A stretch of DNA of 64,000 nt, taken from the NCBI GenBank assembly GCA_945910005.1, contig CAMDTW010000145.1:1-64000 (forward strand). The letters run 5' to 3'. This document shows, piece by piece, positions 55,186 through 64,000 of this stretch. The notes under the pieces were generated by a model. That model ran no database searches. It saw nothing but the letters and a program-made list of their open reading frames with translations, and was not told the origin of the DNA. The stretch comes from Isoperla grammatica (lineage: Eukaryota; Arthropoda; Insecta; Plecoptera; Perlodidae). The position numbers and the translations under genes were made by a program. Each line of letters opens with the position of its first letter. Within the stretch, counting starts at the first letter, position 1.

Positions 55186-57343
55186 CAGTCGTTCAACTAC
55201 ACAGTCGCTGTGCATTCGTTGTGCATTGTAGAAAGACAGTCGTTAAACTACACAGTCACAGTGCAGTCGTTGTGCATTGAAGAATGACAGTCGTTTAACT
55301 ACGCAGTCACTGTGCATTGTAGAACGACAGCCGTTCAACTACACAGTCACAGTGCAGTCGTTGTGCATTGAAGAATGACAGTCGTTTAACTACGCAGTCA
55401 CTGTGCATTGTAGAACGACAGCCGTTCAACTACACAGTCACAGTGCAGTCGTTGTGCATTGTAGAACGACAGCCGTTCAACTACACAGTCACAGTGCAGT
55501 CGTTGTGCATTGTAGAATGACAGTCATTCAACTTCACAGGCGTCGTGCATTGTAGAACGACAGCCGTTCAACTACACAGTCACAGTGCAGTCGTTGTGCA
55601 TTGTAGAATGACAGTCATTCAACTTCACAGGCGTCGTGCATTGTAGAACGACAGCCGTTCAACTACACAGTCACAGTGCAGTCGTTGTGCATTGTAGAAT
55701 GACAGTCATTCAACTACGCAGTCGTCGTGCATTGTAGAACGACAGCCGTTCAACTACACAGTCACAGTGCAGTCGTTGTGCATTGTAGAATGACAGTCAT
55801 TCAACTACGCAGCCGTCGTGCATTGTACAACGACAGCCGTTCAACTACACAGTCACAGTGCAGTCGTTGTGCATTGAAGAATGACAGTCATTTAACTACG
55901 CAGTCACTGTGCATTGTAGAACGACAGCCGCTCAACTACACAGTCACAGTGCAGTCGTTGTGCATTGTAGAACGACAGCCGTTCAACTACACAGTCACAG
56001 TGCATTGTGGAACGATAGCCGTTCAACTACACAGTCACAGTGCAGTCGTTGTGCATTGAAGAATGACAGTCCTTCAACTACGCAGCCGTCGTGCATTGTA
56101 GAACGACAGTCGTTCAACTACACAGTCACAGTGCAGTCGTTGTGCATTGTAGAATGACAGTCCTTCAACTACGCAGCCGTCGTGCATTGTAGAACGACAG
56201 CCGTTCAACTACACAGTCACAGTGCAGTCGTTGTGCATTGTAGAATGACAGTCATTCAACTATGCAGCCGTCGTGCATTGTAGAACGACAGTCGTTCAAC
56301 TACACAGTCACAGTGCAGTCGTTGTGCATTGTAGAATGACAGTCATTCAACTACGCAGGCGTCGTGCATTGTAGAACGACAGCCGTTCAACTACACAGTC
56401 ACAGTGCAGTCGTTGTGCATTGTAGAATGACAGTCATTCAACTTCGCAGCCGTCGTGCATTGTAGAACGACAGCCGTTCAACTACACAGTCACAGTGCAG
56501 TCGTTGTGCATTGTAGAACGACAGCCGTTCAACTACACAGTCACAGTGCAGTCGTTGTGCATTGTAGAATGACAGTCATTCAACTACGCAGGAGTCGTGC
56601 ATTGTAGAACGACAGCCGTTCAACTACACAGTCACAGTGCAGTCGTTGTGCATTGTAGAATGACAGTCATTCAACTACGCAGGAGTCGTGCATTGTAGAA
56701 CGACAGCCGTTCAACTACACAGTCACAGTGCAGTCGTTGTGCATTGTAGAATGACAGTCATTCAACTACGCAGGAGTCGTGCATTGTAGAACGACAGCCG
56801 TTCAACTACACAGTCACAGTGCAGTCGTTGTGCATTGTAGAATGACAGTCATTCAACTACACAGTCACAGTGCAGTCGTTGTGCATTGAAGAATGAAAGT
56901 CGTTTAACTACGCAGTCACTGTGCATTGTAGATAGACAGTCGTTCAACTACACAGTCACAGTGCAGTCGTTGTGCATTATAGAACGACAGCCGTTCAACT
57001 ACACAGTCACAGTGCAGTCGTTGTGCATTGTAGAATGACAGTCATTCAACTACGCAGGCGTCGTGCATTGTAGAACAACAGCCGTTCAACTACACAGTCA
57101 CAGTGCAGCCGTCGTGCATTGTAGAACGACAGCCGTTCAACTACACAGTCACAGTGCAGTCGTTGTGCATTGTAGAACGACAGCCGTTCAACTACACAGT
57201 CACAGTGCAGTCGTTGTGCATTGTAGAATGACAGTCATTCAACTACGCAGCCGTCGTGCATTGTAGAACGACAGCCGTTCAACTACACAGTCACAGTGCA
57301 GTCGTTGTGCATTGAAGAATGACAGTCGTTCATCGTTCAACTA
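55186..57343. repeat. Satellite with 91-bp higher-order unit (51 + 40 bp)
   Basis: The long subunit contains ACGACAGCCGTTCAACTACA, CAGTCACAGTGCAGTCG and TTGTGCATTGTAGA. The short one contains ATGACAGTCATTCAACTACG followed by CAG(G/C)CGTCGTGCATTGTAGA and lacks the 11-12 bp CACAGTGCAGT insert. The spacing of the ACGACAG start is 91 bp over several consecutive units (for example 56194, 56285, 56376). Local order is scrambled in places, with long-long pairs. Open frames in it are repeat shadows. Confidence 0.95.
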
Positions 57344-57864
57344 ACGTAGGCCCTACTATTATGTCATGGTTGTGTTGCACGTTCATGTTTGCGCTAGAGC
57401 TAGTTCGCGCTCGTTCTCAAATCAATACATTCGAATTTAAATTTTTCTTTTCCATAGGCTATGCTATATGAACATTATACATACATTCTTACATATACAT
57501 TCGTAGCGTTCTTAAGAGCTAACTGTCGGAAATTATTTTTATTGCTCTACGGCTAGACTAAATCCAGGGATTTCTAAACGCCCTAAAAGAATCGGCGTTA
57601 CATCCGTTTATTTTGACTAGCCAACAAGGGAAGCCGGATTAGCGCCCATATGGAATAGAACCCAAATGTTTTCGAAACGAACTTGACCGAGGACCAAACA
57701 AAGTTTTTTTATGGCTTGTGTCTATTTTTCTTATGATGACCATTACAAATTAGGGTAGTTCTAATACATCTGCCAATATTTTATATCCCTATAACTTCAG
57801 CTGTTGACATAATAATGAACCCACCGAACCGAACCCCCCTACGACCCATCAGCTAACATGGCAG
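57344..57864. other. No gene seen
   Basis: Mixed-composition sequence between the satellite and the dispersed repeat. Nothing was recognised. Confidence 0.5.
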
Positions 57865-58560
57865 TAAACGCCCCACTATACGATGCATGAGCGGATGTTT
57901 TCGGTTTGGCGATGTTCGGTTTTCATAAATTTGGCTTCTACGGTGTTTGCCGCTGTTCCGCACTCCTGCCAACAACACTAGACAGGAAGGGTACGATTGT
58001 ATTTGGTGTAGATGGGGGGAAGTTTCCAGAATGTCTTTATTATGTTTGTAATTTCATATAAGTACATCTAGAAGCTCGTACTGGAATAAGATTGGCGCAC
58101 TGCAATAAATGAAATATTGTCTGTAATAAAAAAATTGTATCCCTGCCTACCACATTATTTTACCCTAGCCGACGCTGAAGGAGCTGCGACTGGTGGAAAG
58201 GTACGTGCGTGCATGCAATGAAATAAGTGAGATTTTTTTTTAAATAGTCGTTCCTGGCGGCGGCCTCACATTAGACACCAGCGGTGGGTCGCCCCCTAAG
58301 GGGTGTTAAAAACCCAACCAACCAAATTCAGAGCTTTGGAGAATAAATATTGAATTGTAGGTTATGTGCTCTGCTATTTTGGGTTCAATACCTAATTTTT
58401 AGATGTAGTTCTATACATCGATTTTGGCTTTGCTTGGTTCGATACCCAACTGAGCCGCTGCATGCATTGGATTTTGTGAAAGTAGGGTTATGGCCGGTAT
58501 AGGCGCCTATTTTTCTAGGACTAGTTTTGAGGTTATGTCGGTTGCTTAGCAAGCTAATGG
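57865..58560. repeat. Dispersed repeat, copy 2, inverted relative to 8085-8745
   Basis: The reverse complement is collinear with copy 1, including the GGCGACCCACCGCTGG-type block and the ACTAGTTTTGAGGTTATG end. Point changes and indels are scattered evenly. Confidence 0.85.
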
Positions 58561-58589
58561 CACCTAGGCTCAGTGTTTGATTGGTGCGA

Positions 58590-59070
58590 CTGCGCAATGT
58601 TACCCGGTTAGTGCAATAACTACACTAGGGTGCACTGCCATTTCCAATCGAAGCTAGCCGTACTGAGTGCATTTTCCTTGGCCTAGGTCACCCTATGGTA
58701 GACGCCATGGCCTTACCTGGCAGTTAAATTTACTTGACACTTTAACTGGACATTGAAATACCGGCCCTAAGTGTCATTCCCGCTACGGCGGGCGTATAGC
58801 CTCTGTCACTCCCGTCCACCATGGTGGCTGTCGGTAAGATTTTTAAAATGCCTAAATGTCCGCGAACATGCTCTTGGCCTCGCAGGATTTTTAGACGTAC
58901 GCAGAGACATGGCGTCTACCATAAGAGCTCGCCTAATATCCTACATTACATAGACCAACGAGATAGAGATAGGTTTATCTCTATCTCGTTGACATAGACC
59001 AATGGCTGCACTCAACCCTACTTTTTGGAAATGGTAGTTGCACAAAGTGTGCACCGACAGGCCAATCGAA
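58590..59070. mobile_element. Weak inverted-repeat element
   Basis: GTGCACTGCCATTTCCAA and GGTAGACGCCATGG on the left are mirrored, with changes, by ATGGCGTCTACCAT and GGAAATGGTAGTTGCAC on the right. The ends are undefined. Confidence 0.5.
58956..58991. repeat. Perfect 16-bp hairpin flanked by direct repeats
   Basis: CAACGAGATAGAGATA and TATCTCTATCTCGTTG are separated by four bases. ACATAGACCAA occurs at the left edge and again starting at the right edge, as if a small palindrome had been inserted with a target duplication. Confidence 0.85.
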
Positions 59071-59401
59071 CATACCCGTTGGCTTGCTAATGGTCGGTCA
59101 CACAAATGTTTATGATTTAAGATTCTGTCCTAATGCTACGTCCACACGTGTCATTTAAGTGTATGTGCTTTAAAGTACTCTCATTTAACAACCACTACAC
59201 GTTCATATTTAAATGACATTCTCAACTCTACAAAGCGGTGGAGTAAGCCCCAGCGAAAATTTTCTTTGAATATCGGGAGAGCCCCAAACCTGACTTAACG
59301 CCGAGATTTCCTCGGCACTAAAGTTTAGGTTGCGTCGAACACGATTATTAATTTTGGATGATGTCGACATGACTGAAGCCGATTGGGCGCGAAAATATGT
59401 A

Positions 59402-59540
59402 TGCTACGTTTACAGCTACGCGTTGCGAGCGAAGCGAGGGCGCGAGCTCCAATCAGCGGCCGAGTTTGTAACTTCTTTGCATGAAACTCGGCCGCTGATT
59501 GGAGCTCGCGCCCTCGCAACGCGTAGCTGTAAACGTAGCA
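59402..59540. mobile_element. Near-perfect palindrome, 139 bp, GTA duplication
   Basis: The arms are TGCTACGTTTACAGCTACGC through CAGCGGCCGAGTTT and their reverse complement. The left arm has 9 extra bases, CGAAGCGAG. GTA flanks both sides (59399-59401, 59541-59543). It looks like a very young or conserved palindromic MITE. Confidence 0.85.
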
Positions 59541-59543
59541 GTA

Positions 59544-60980
59544 GTTTGACAGTGGAAACTTCAATTTAGGGGTTATGTTTTATTGTTTATGGTAGTCTCA
59601 CTGCCACCGAATTTTAGAAAAGTAACATTTTAAGACGGCCGCCAGTCATTTAAGATGGGGTCCTGAAAAAGAGCCTGTCTGCCTCTCAACAAGTCAGCTG
59701 CTCAAAATCAAGGATTAGTGATAACATTAGCCCATGGAAAAGAAGAATTTTAATTTAATTCTATTTACATGGGAACGTGCGCGAACTTAGCCCTAGCGCA
59801 AACATGAAGGTGGAACATAACCATGACATAATAAATCAGACGAACTTGTGAGGAGTGAAGCTTAATGACTGTCCATAAACTACATTAATGATTTGCGGGT
59901 GGGGGTGGGGGGACTATGTGTTGTGTGATTTCCACTGCATATTATTTACCCTTTTATTCAGAAAATGTATCGACTTCTCAAATATTGCTCACTTATAGAT
60001 CCAAATTGGTGTGACCTGACCTACGTCTAGCCTCTTGAAAGGAGTCTTACACAATGTTAAACAAAAATAGAAAGTATTTTGGCAAGGCACTATCAATATT
60101 ATATTTTACATTTTCATTGACTCATCGGCGGGTTTACATAACTGACTAGTGATTAAGGATTAGCGACTTAGAGCGCGTTTAAATAACTGACTAGCTGCAA
60201 CAGGCTTCTCTCATTGGCCGACAGTGGGAATACTGCGTGCTGATTGGCCGTGACTAAGGACTTGACAAAGGAGTTGAGATATTTTCAACTTCTTAGTCAA
60301 GTCAAGACAAACCGTAGTCACAGCCAATCGGAGAGCAGTATTCTCAATCGTAGCCAATGAAAGAAGCTCGTGGCTTAGTCACGGGCTCGCTTATGCCCGG
60401 TTTCACCAAGTGTTAAACTTGGTTTATCTTTCTTAAACCGTCAGTTAATTTCACAGAGCGTCCCACCACTTCGGAAAGCTCGTTTAATTCTTGCTAAACC
60501 GAGGTAATATTAAACTGCCGTCGCTGGCCGTTTAACGCCTAATTCTCCAGTCAACTGGGGGGCGTGGTAAATTATTGGCGGTAAATAATGAGGTTATAGC
60601 GTTGTCATTGCGTGAGTGTTTGTCTTTTGAAGTGAAACAATTTGTAAATTCACGTATATTATAAGCTCACGTATAGAATAAAATGTATAGTATTATAATG
60701 GTCTAGATATATATTCCCAGGGCAAGGACGAGCTTAAAAGGAAGGGTAAGCATTAGGATTGGGCCTAGGGCCTAGCCCTACATTCATATCACATATCCCC
60801 ATGGCACAATTCAACGTGTGCGATATATCTTTTTCTTTTTTTTCAATTATGCTTAAGTAGGTCTGAATTACATTTAAAAGTGTAGCCTTTTCGTGGCTAT
60901 AAACTATAATTCGCCCCTCTCGAAAACTTTTTCATCGTTTAACAAGTCTAGCAATCACACAGTCTACACACTCTAGCAAG
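59544..60980. other. No gene seen; minor inverted repeats
   Basis: Around 60165-60395 there are GACTAAG/CTTAGTC and TCAAGTC words in inverted arrangement, centred near 60275, probably a decayed MITE. At 60397 GCCCGGTTTCACCAAGTG resembles Harbinger TIRs, but no partner end was found. Confidence 0.5.
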
Positions 60981-60982
60981 TC

Positions 60983-61325
60983 TTGACAGTAATTGAGCGG
61001 TAACTGAGGGTCGACGTCACTCGACGAAGACCAATCACAGCTTGTGTTACAGTTTTTCTCCGTTTAGTTAACTTAACTGACGAATGTCATGGTGGAACCC
61101 AACAAATTAAACCACCAGGCCCAGTTTCACCAAAGTACCCTAAATGACAAATTAATTAATTAATTCTCCATTTAAGTTAGACGTGGTTCAAGATGGTGAT
61201 TTAATTTGTTGGGTTCCACCATGACATTTGTCAGTTAAGTTAACTAAACGAAGAAAAACTGTAACACAAGCTGTGATTGGTCTTCGTCGAGTGACGTGGA
61301 CCCTCAGTTACTGCTCACTGTCAAG
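60983..61325. mobile_element. Fold-back element with ~132-bp arms
   Basis: Arm one (60983-61116) contains CGACGAAGACCAATCACAGC and TCATGGTGGAACCCAACAAA. Arm two (61194-61325) is its close reverse complement. The 77-bp spacer starts with GGCCCAGTTTCACCAAAG, a Harbinger-like end sequence. Confidence 0.85.
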
Positions 61326-61355
61326 AAGGTTATACTTGGTCTTCACTTGTGACTC

Positions 61356-61505
61356 AGGTTGGAATTCATAGTCGGCCCCTACACCTAGGGGCGCCCATTG
61401 TTACTAAGGTAACAGTTGTTTCCATGTTATTTTCCATAAACAAAACAAATCCATAGCAACAATGGGTGCCCCTAGGTGTAGGGGCCGACTATGAATTCCA
61501 ACCTT
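61356..61505. mobile_element. Palindromic MITE, 150 bp
   Basis: The ends AGGTTGGAATTCATAGTCGG and CCGACTATGAATTCCAACCT are perfect. Similarity continues through CCCCTACACCTAGGGGC for about 55 bp per arm. No clear target duplication was found. Confidence 0.85.
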
Positions 61506-61740
61506 AGTTTTATACACACTAAGTTCAGTACAAACTAAGATTGTCATGTGCGTCTTCACTTGGTTGGAAATGTTCAGTATGCAAGGCAGTGAACAGACGC
61601 TCTTGTTTTTGTTTGTTTTTGTTTTTATTTATTTTTCCCATTGGTGGATACAAGGATGTTACATCATGAAATTTGTATGCTCCAATAAGATCTGATCTTG
61701 AGGCGGAGCATACTTTTTCTTATTATTAACATGAAAAATA

Positions 61741-61940
61741 CATGAACAATACATTAATAATAACTACTAATCAACTACTGCTAACTAATAACCAAAACCT
61801 AAAACAAGTTTGGTTTTGGTTATTTATTTACACTTGATTACATGAACAATACATTAATAATAACTACTAATCAACTACTGCTAACTAATAACCAAAACCT
61901 AAAACAAGTTTGGTTTTGGTTATTTATTTACACTTGATTA
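61741..61940. repeat. Perfect 100-bp tandem duplication
   Basis: CATGAACAATACATTAATAA starts identical 100-base copies at 61741 and 61841. They lie in what is probably the 3' region of the minus-strand retrotransposon to the right. Confidence 0.97.
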
Positions 61941-61960
61941 CATAAACTACAACTAGTATA

Positions 61961-61961
61961 A

Positions 61962-62014
<53 letters not shown>

Positions 62015-62028
62015 TAAAAATAATAATG
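61961..62028. repeat. (AAT)n microsatellite
   Basis: About 68 bases of ATA/AAT triplets. On the minus strand this is (TTA)n, possibly the tail region of the adjacent retrotransposon. The stretch 62029-62390 is unrecognised 3' UTR-like sequence. Confidence 0.95.
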
Positions 62029-62390
62029 AAAATATTGATAGTAAAATAAAACAACATAAATGCAAAGGGTTGCAACAAACAATTTTAGTGATACAATTAA
62101 TTTACAATGTATGCTATTTTAAAGATATACAATTTATAATGATAAATTGGCTATTGGACGGATACACATGTATCTTCTACTCTATGATTTAGTAAGGTAG
62201 GAGTGTGTTCTAATTTTATAGTAGTAGTAAAACATATCTTACTGCTCTGTTCCATATGCATTTATACCAAAAAGTAGTGACTTGCTCCTTTTTACTATTT
62301 TTACTGTGACTTTAGAATTATAGTAACATAATTCCAAGAATTAGTTAGTGTTTCTGTTTCATCTTTATTGTCTGGGCAAGTGAGTGCTGT

Positions 62391-63866
62391 TTACTGGCGA
62401 TTCCTAGAGGGAAGTTTATTATTTACGACATCAGTAATTTTGCAGGCAGAGATATTTTTTAGCCATGTCTTTATGGCTGAATTAAATGTAGATTTGCTCT
62501 TTAGTTTTCTGATTTCTAGAGGAACTATGTTGTATAACTTTGGGCCTATGTAAGCGGCATGCCTCTGCTGGATACCTTTGTTTACTCTAGGGATGAATAT
62601 ATGCTTGTTGGTATTAGAGCGAGTGTTTATCAAATGGTAAGACGTTTGGATTGAGTAAATTTTTATTTTATTAGCGTGAATGGAGCGTGAAATAGCTAGA
62701 GCGTACAATTTTCTTATTTGTAGAATTCCCGCCTCCGAGTACAGTTCGTTAGTGTGGTAAGTGTGCTCTTTTTTATGTATTATTTTTAGGATTGTATTTT
62801 GCGCGGTCATGAGTGGTCGAATGTGGAAATCGTATGCTCCACCCCATGTTGTTATCGCATACTGAATTATAGATTGGACTAGTGCGAAATATACAATTTT
62901 TAGGGTTTTAAGCGATAATATATTTCTTAGAACGTATAAGTTGGGCATTATGCATTGGAGCTTTGTATTGAGTGACTTTATGTGCTGCTCCCATTTTAAG
63001 TGTTGGTCGATTTGAATACCGAGGTATTTGGTTGACTGTGTTTTCGTCAATGAAATGCAGTTGCAGTTAGCCTTTGTGGTGCATTTGTGTTCATGAAGTT
63101 GTAATTTTGATGTTATTGGTTGGGTCGAGTTTTGCGTTGAAAAAGTTATGTATGTTGTTTTCTCTTTGTTTAGTGTCAGTAGATTTGTGCCCAGCCATTT
63201 ATGAATTTTGTTCATTTCTCTTTCTGCTAGTTCATGAACTTCTTGCCAGGTGCTAGCGGAAAACAGCAGTACAGTGTCGTCCGCAAAGGTGATAATTTTG
63301 CCGCATATATTCATTGAGCAAAGGTCATTTATAAACGCTAGGAATAAGATTGGGCCTAGTACCGTTCCTTGAGGTACTCCGTATTTAATTTCTCTTGGCT
63401 TGCTTATTGTATTTCCAATTTTTACAAATTGTTGTCGGCCCTTGAGGTAGCTTTTTATTAAGTCTAACGGGATTCCGCGTATACCGATATTGTGTAGTTT
63501 GTTTAGTAAGATACGATGAGATATGGTATCAAAGGCCTTGGCTAAGTCTAGAAAAATTGCTAACGGCTTTAGGTTTGTATCAAGCATTTTGTGGATTTGA
63601 GAGGTAAGGCTGAGTGTTGCATCTTCCGTGCTCATATTGGCTCTGAAGCCATACTGGTTTGGGGAAATTAGTTTGTTTGATTCTAAGAAGTTATTTACTC
63701 TGCATTTAATGCATTTTTCATGGATTTTCGATAAGTTGCTGAGGAGAGAGATGGGTCTGTAGTTGCAAATTTGCATTCTTGGCCCTTTCTTATGGATTGG
63801 TTTAATATGCGCAGTTTTAAATATTTCTGGATAGATCCCCGTTTCAAAACTTTTGTTTATTATGTG
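62391..63866 (-). CDS. Non-LTR retrotransposon reverse transcriptase (partial, 5' part frameshifted)
   Basis: The minus-strand frame is open from 63866 to the stop at 62391. In order it shows TGIYPEIFKTAHIKPIHKKG, CNYRPISLLSNLSKIHEK, QYGFRANMSTEDAT, AIFLDLAKAFDTISH, GVPQGTVLGPILF and the catalytic FADD (about 63277-63288). A post-RT region with YLGIQIDQHLKWEQHI and GGAYDFHIRPL follows. An ATG at 63776 begins a 461-codon stretch, but conserved RT sequence starts earlier. At about 63866 a one-base-type frameshift separates it from the upstream part, which continues off the window. The enzyme would copy element RNA at a nicked target. The endonuclease lies outside. Confidence 0.92.
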   Translation of the reverse strand, partial: HIINKSFETGIYPEIFKTAHIKPIHKKGPRMQICNYRPISLLSNLSKIHEKCIKCRVNNFLESNKLISPNQYGFRANMSTEDATLSLTSQIHKMLDTNLKPLAIFLDLAKAFDTISHRILLNKLHNIGIRGIPLDLIKSYLKGRQQFVKIGNTISKPREIKYGVPQGTVLGPILFLAFINDLCSMNICGKIITFADDTVLLFSASTWQEVHELAEREMNKIHKWLGTNLLTLNKEKTTYITFSTQNSTQPITSKLQLHEHKCTTKANCNCISLTKTQSTKYLGIQIDQHLKWEQHIKSLNTKLQCIMPNLYVLRNILSLKTLKIVYFALVQSIIQYAITTWGGAYDFHIRPLMTAQNTILKIIHKKEHTYHTNELYSEAGILQIRKLYALAISRSIHANKIKIYSIQTSYHLINTRSNTNKHIFIPRVNKGIQQRHAAYIGPKLYNIVPLEIRKLKSKSTFNSAIKTWLKNISACKITDVVNNKLPSRNRQ

Positions 63867-64000
63867 TTAGTGGCATTGCTAACGAGATTTTGTTCTGTAT
63901 CAGAATGCGTGTACTTATGGCATCAGGACCGGTGGCGGTATCTATCTTCATATTATTTAGGTGTTGAATTATTTCATTTTCCGTAGCTGGATACATAAAT
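63867..64000 (-). pseudogene. Upstream RT segment of the same element, other frame, runs off the edge
   Basis: The minus strand reads YPATENEIIQHLNNMKIDTA then TGPDAISTRIL, the conserved segment just before the RT fingers (K-x-x-x-x-GPDxI). It is in a different frame from 62391-63866, so a small deletion has broken the ORF around the THIINKSF codons. Confidence 0.85.

Noticed and set aside
55186..57343. Repetitive protein frames
   Set aside because: Unit length 91 is not a multiple of three, so frames are shadows of the satellite.
58771..58953. 60-codon frame near 58.8 kb
   Set aside because: Falls inside a weak inverted-repeat element and has no recognisable domain.
1..64000. A novel gene system such as a defence or biosynthetic cluster
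   Set aside because: No host operon, gene cluster or multi-exon gene could be supported; content is explained by mobile and satellite DNA.

Overview
This window is the left end of a eukaryotic chromosome or scaffold. It opens with about 1.36 kb of (CCTAA)n, which is a TTAGG telomere read on its C-rich strand. Next to the telomere are two copies of a nuclear mitochondrial insert carrying COX3 and the end of ATP6. They read with TGA as Trp and AGA as Ser, which is the invertebrate mitochondrial code, and the COX3 sequence is arthropod-like. TTAGG telomeres plus arthropod-like COX3 point to an arthropod. A crustacean is my best guess, but the sequence does not prove it. I find no host protein-coding gene I can defend. 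The window is a subtelomeric collection of transposons, satellites and fold-back elements.

Layout. 1-3.1 kb: telomere, duplicated mitochondrial insert, G/C homopolymer tracts and degenerate telomere-like sequence. 3.2-9.1 kb: a 5S rRNA-like pseudogene, a tRNA-like SINE head, a fold-back element, a 1.3 kb hAT element with transposase remnants, a TTA-flanked MITE and dispersed repeats. 9.1-16.1 kb: a three-level nest. A hAT element (8-bp TSD) holds a jockey-like non-LTR retrotransposon (9-bp TSD), which in turn holds a second 5'-truncated non-LTR element. The innermost insertion happens to keep the frame, so one long ORF joins the endonuclease of one element to the reverse transcriptase of the other. 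17-21.4 kb: an inverted partial copy of the hAT that lacks the jockey insertion, an RT C-terminus remnant and several MITEs.

22-34.6 kb: a minisatellite with 3-bp-multiple length steps, the 3' end of a Ty3/gypsy element with its LTR, a piggyBac transposase N-terminus remnant, a 160-bp satellite, an inverted pair of SINE heads, MITEs and a small hAT. 35-48 kb: tRNA-like SINE pieces, fold-back and TTAA-flanked elements, two CAGTGGCGTA-type hATs, an 80-bp satellite and a Tc2-like inverted-repeat element. 48-57 kb: a hAT inserted at the centre of a fold-back element and itself hosting another hAT, then a 91-bp satellite. 57-64 kb: an inverted copy of an 8-kb-region repeat, several short palindromes, and a minus-strand non-LTR reverse transcriptase running off the right edge.

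The elements do not cooperate in a pathway. What links them is insertion history, readable from target-site duplications and nesting. Recurrent features are PIF/Harbinger-like MITEs with 3-bp TTA/TAA-type TSDs and TIRs often starting AGGCYC, hATs with 8-bp TSDs, over-represented TAGGCCTA palindromes, and many 11-17 nt G or C runs.
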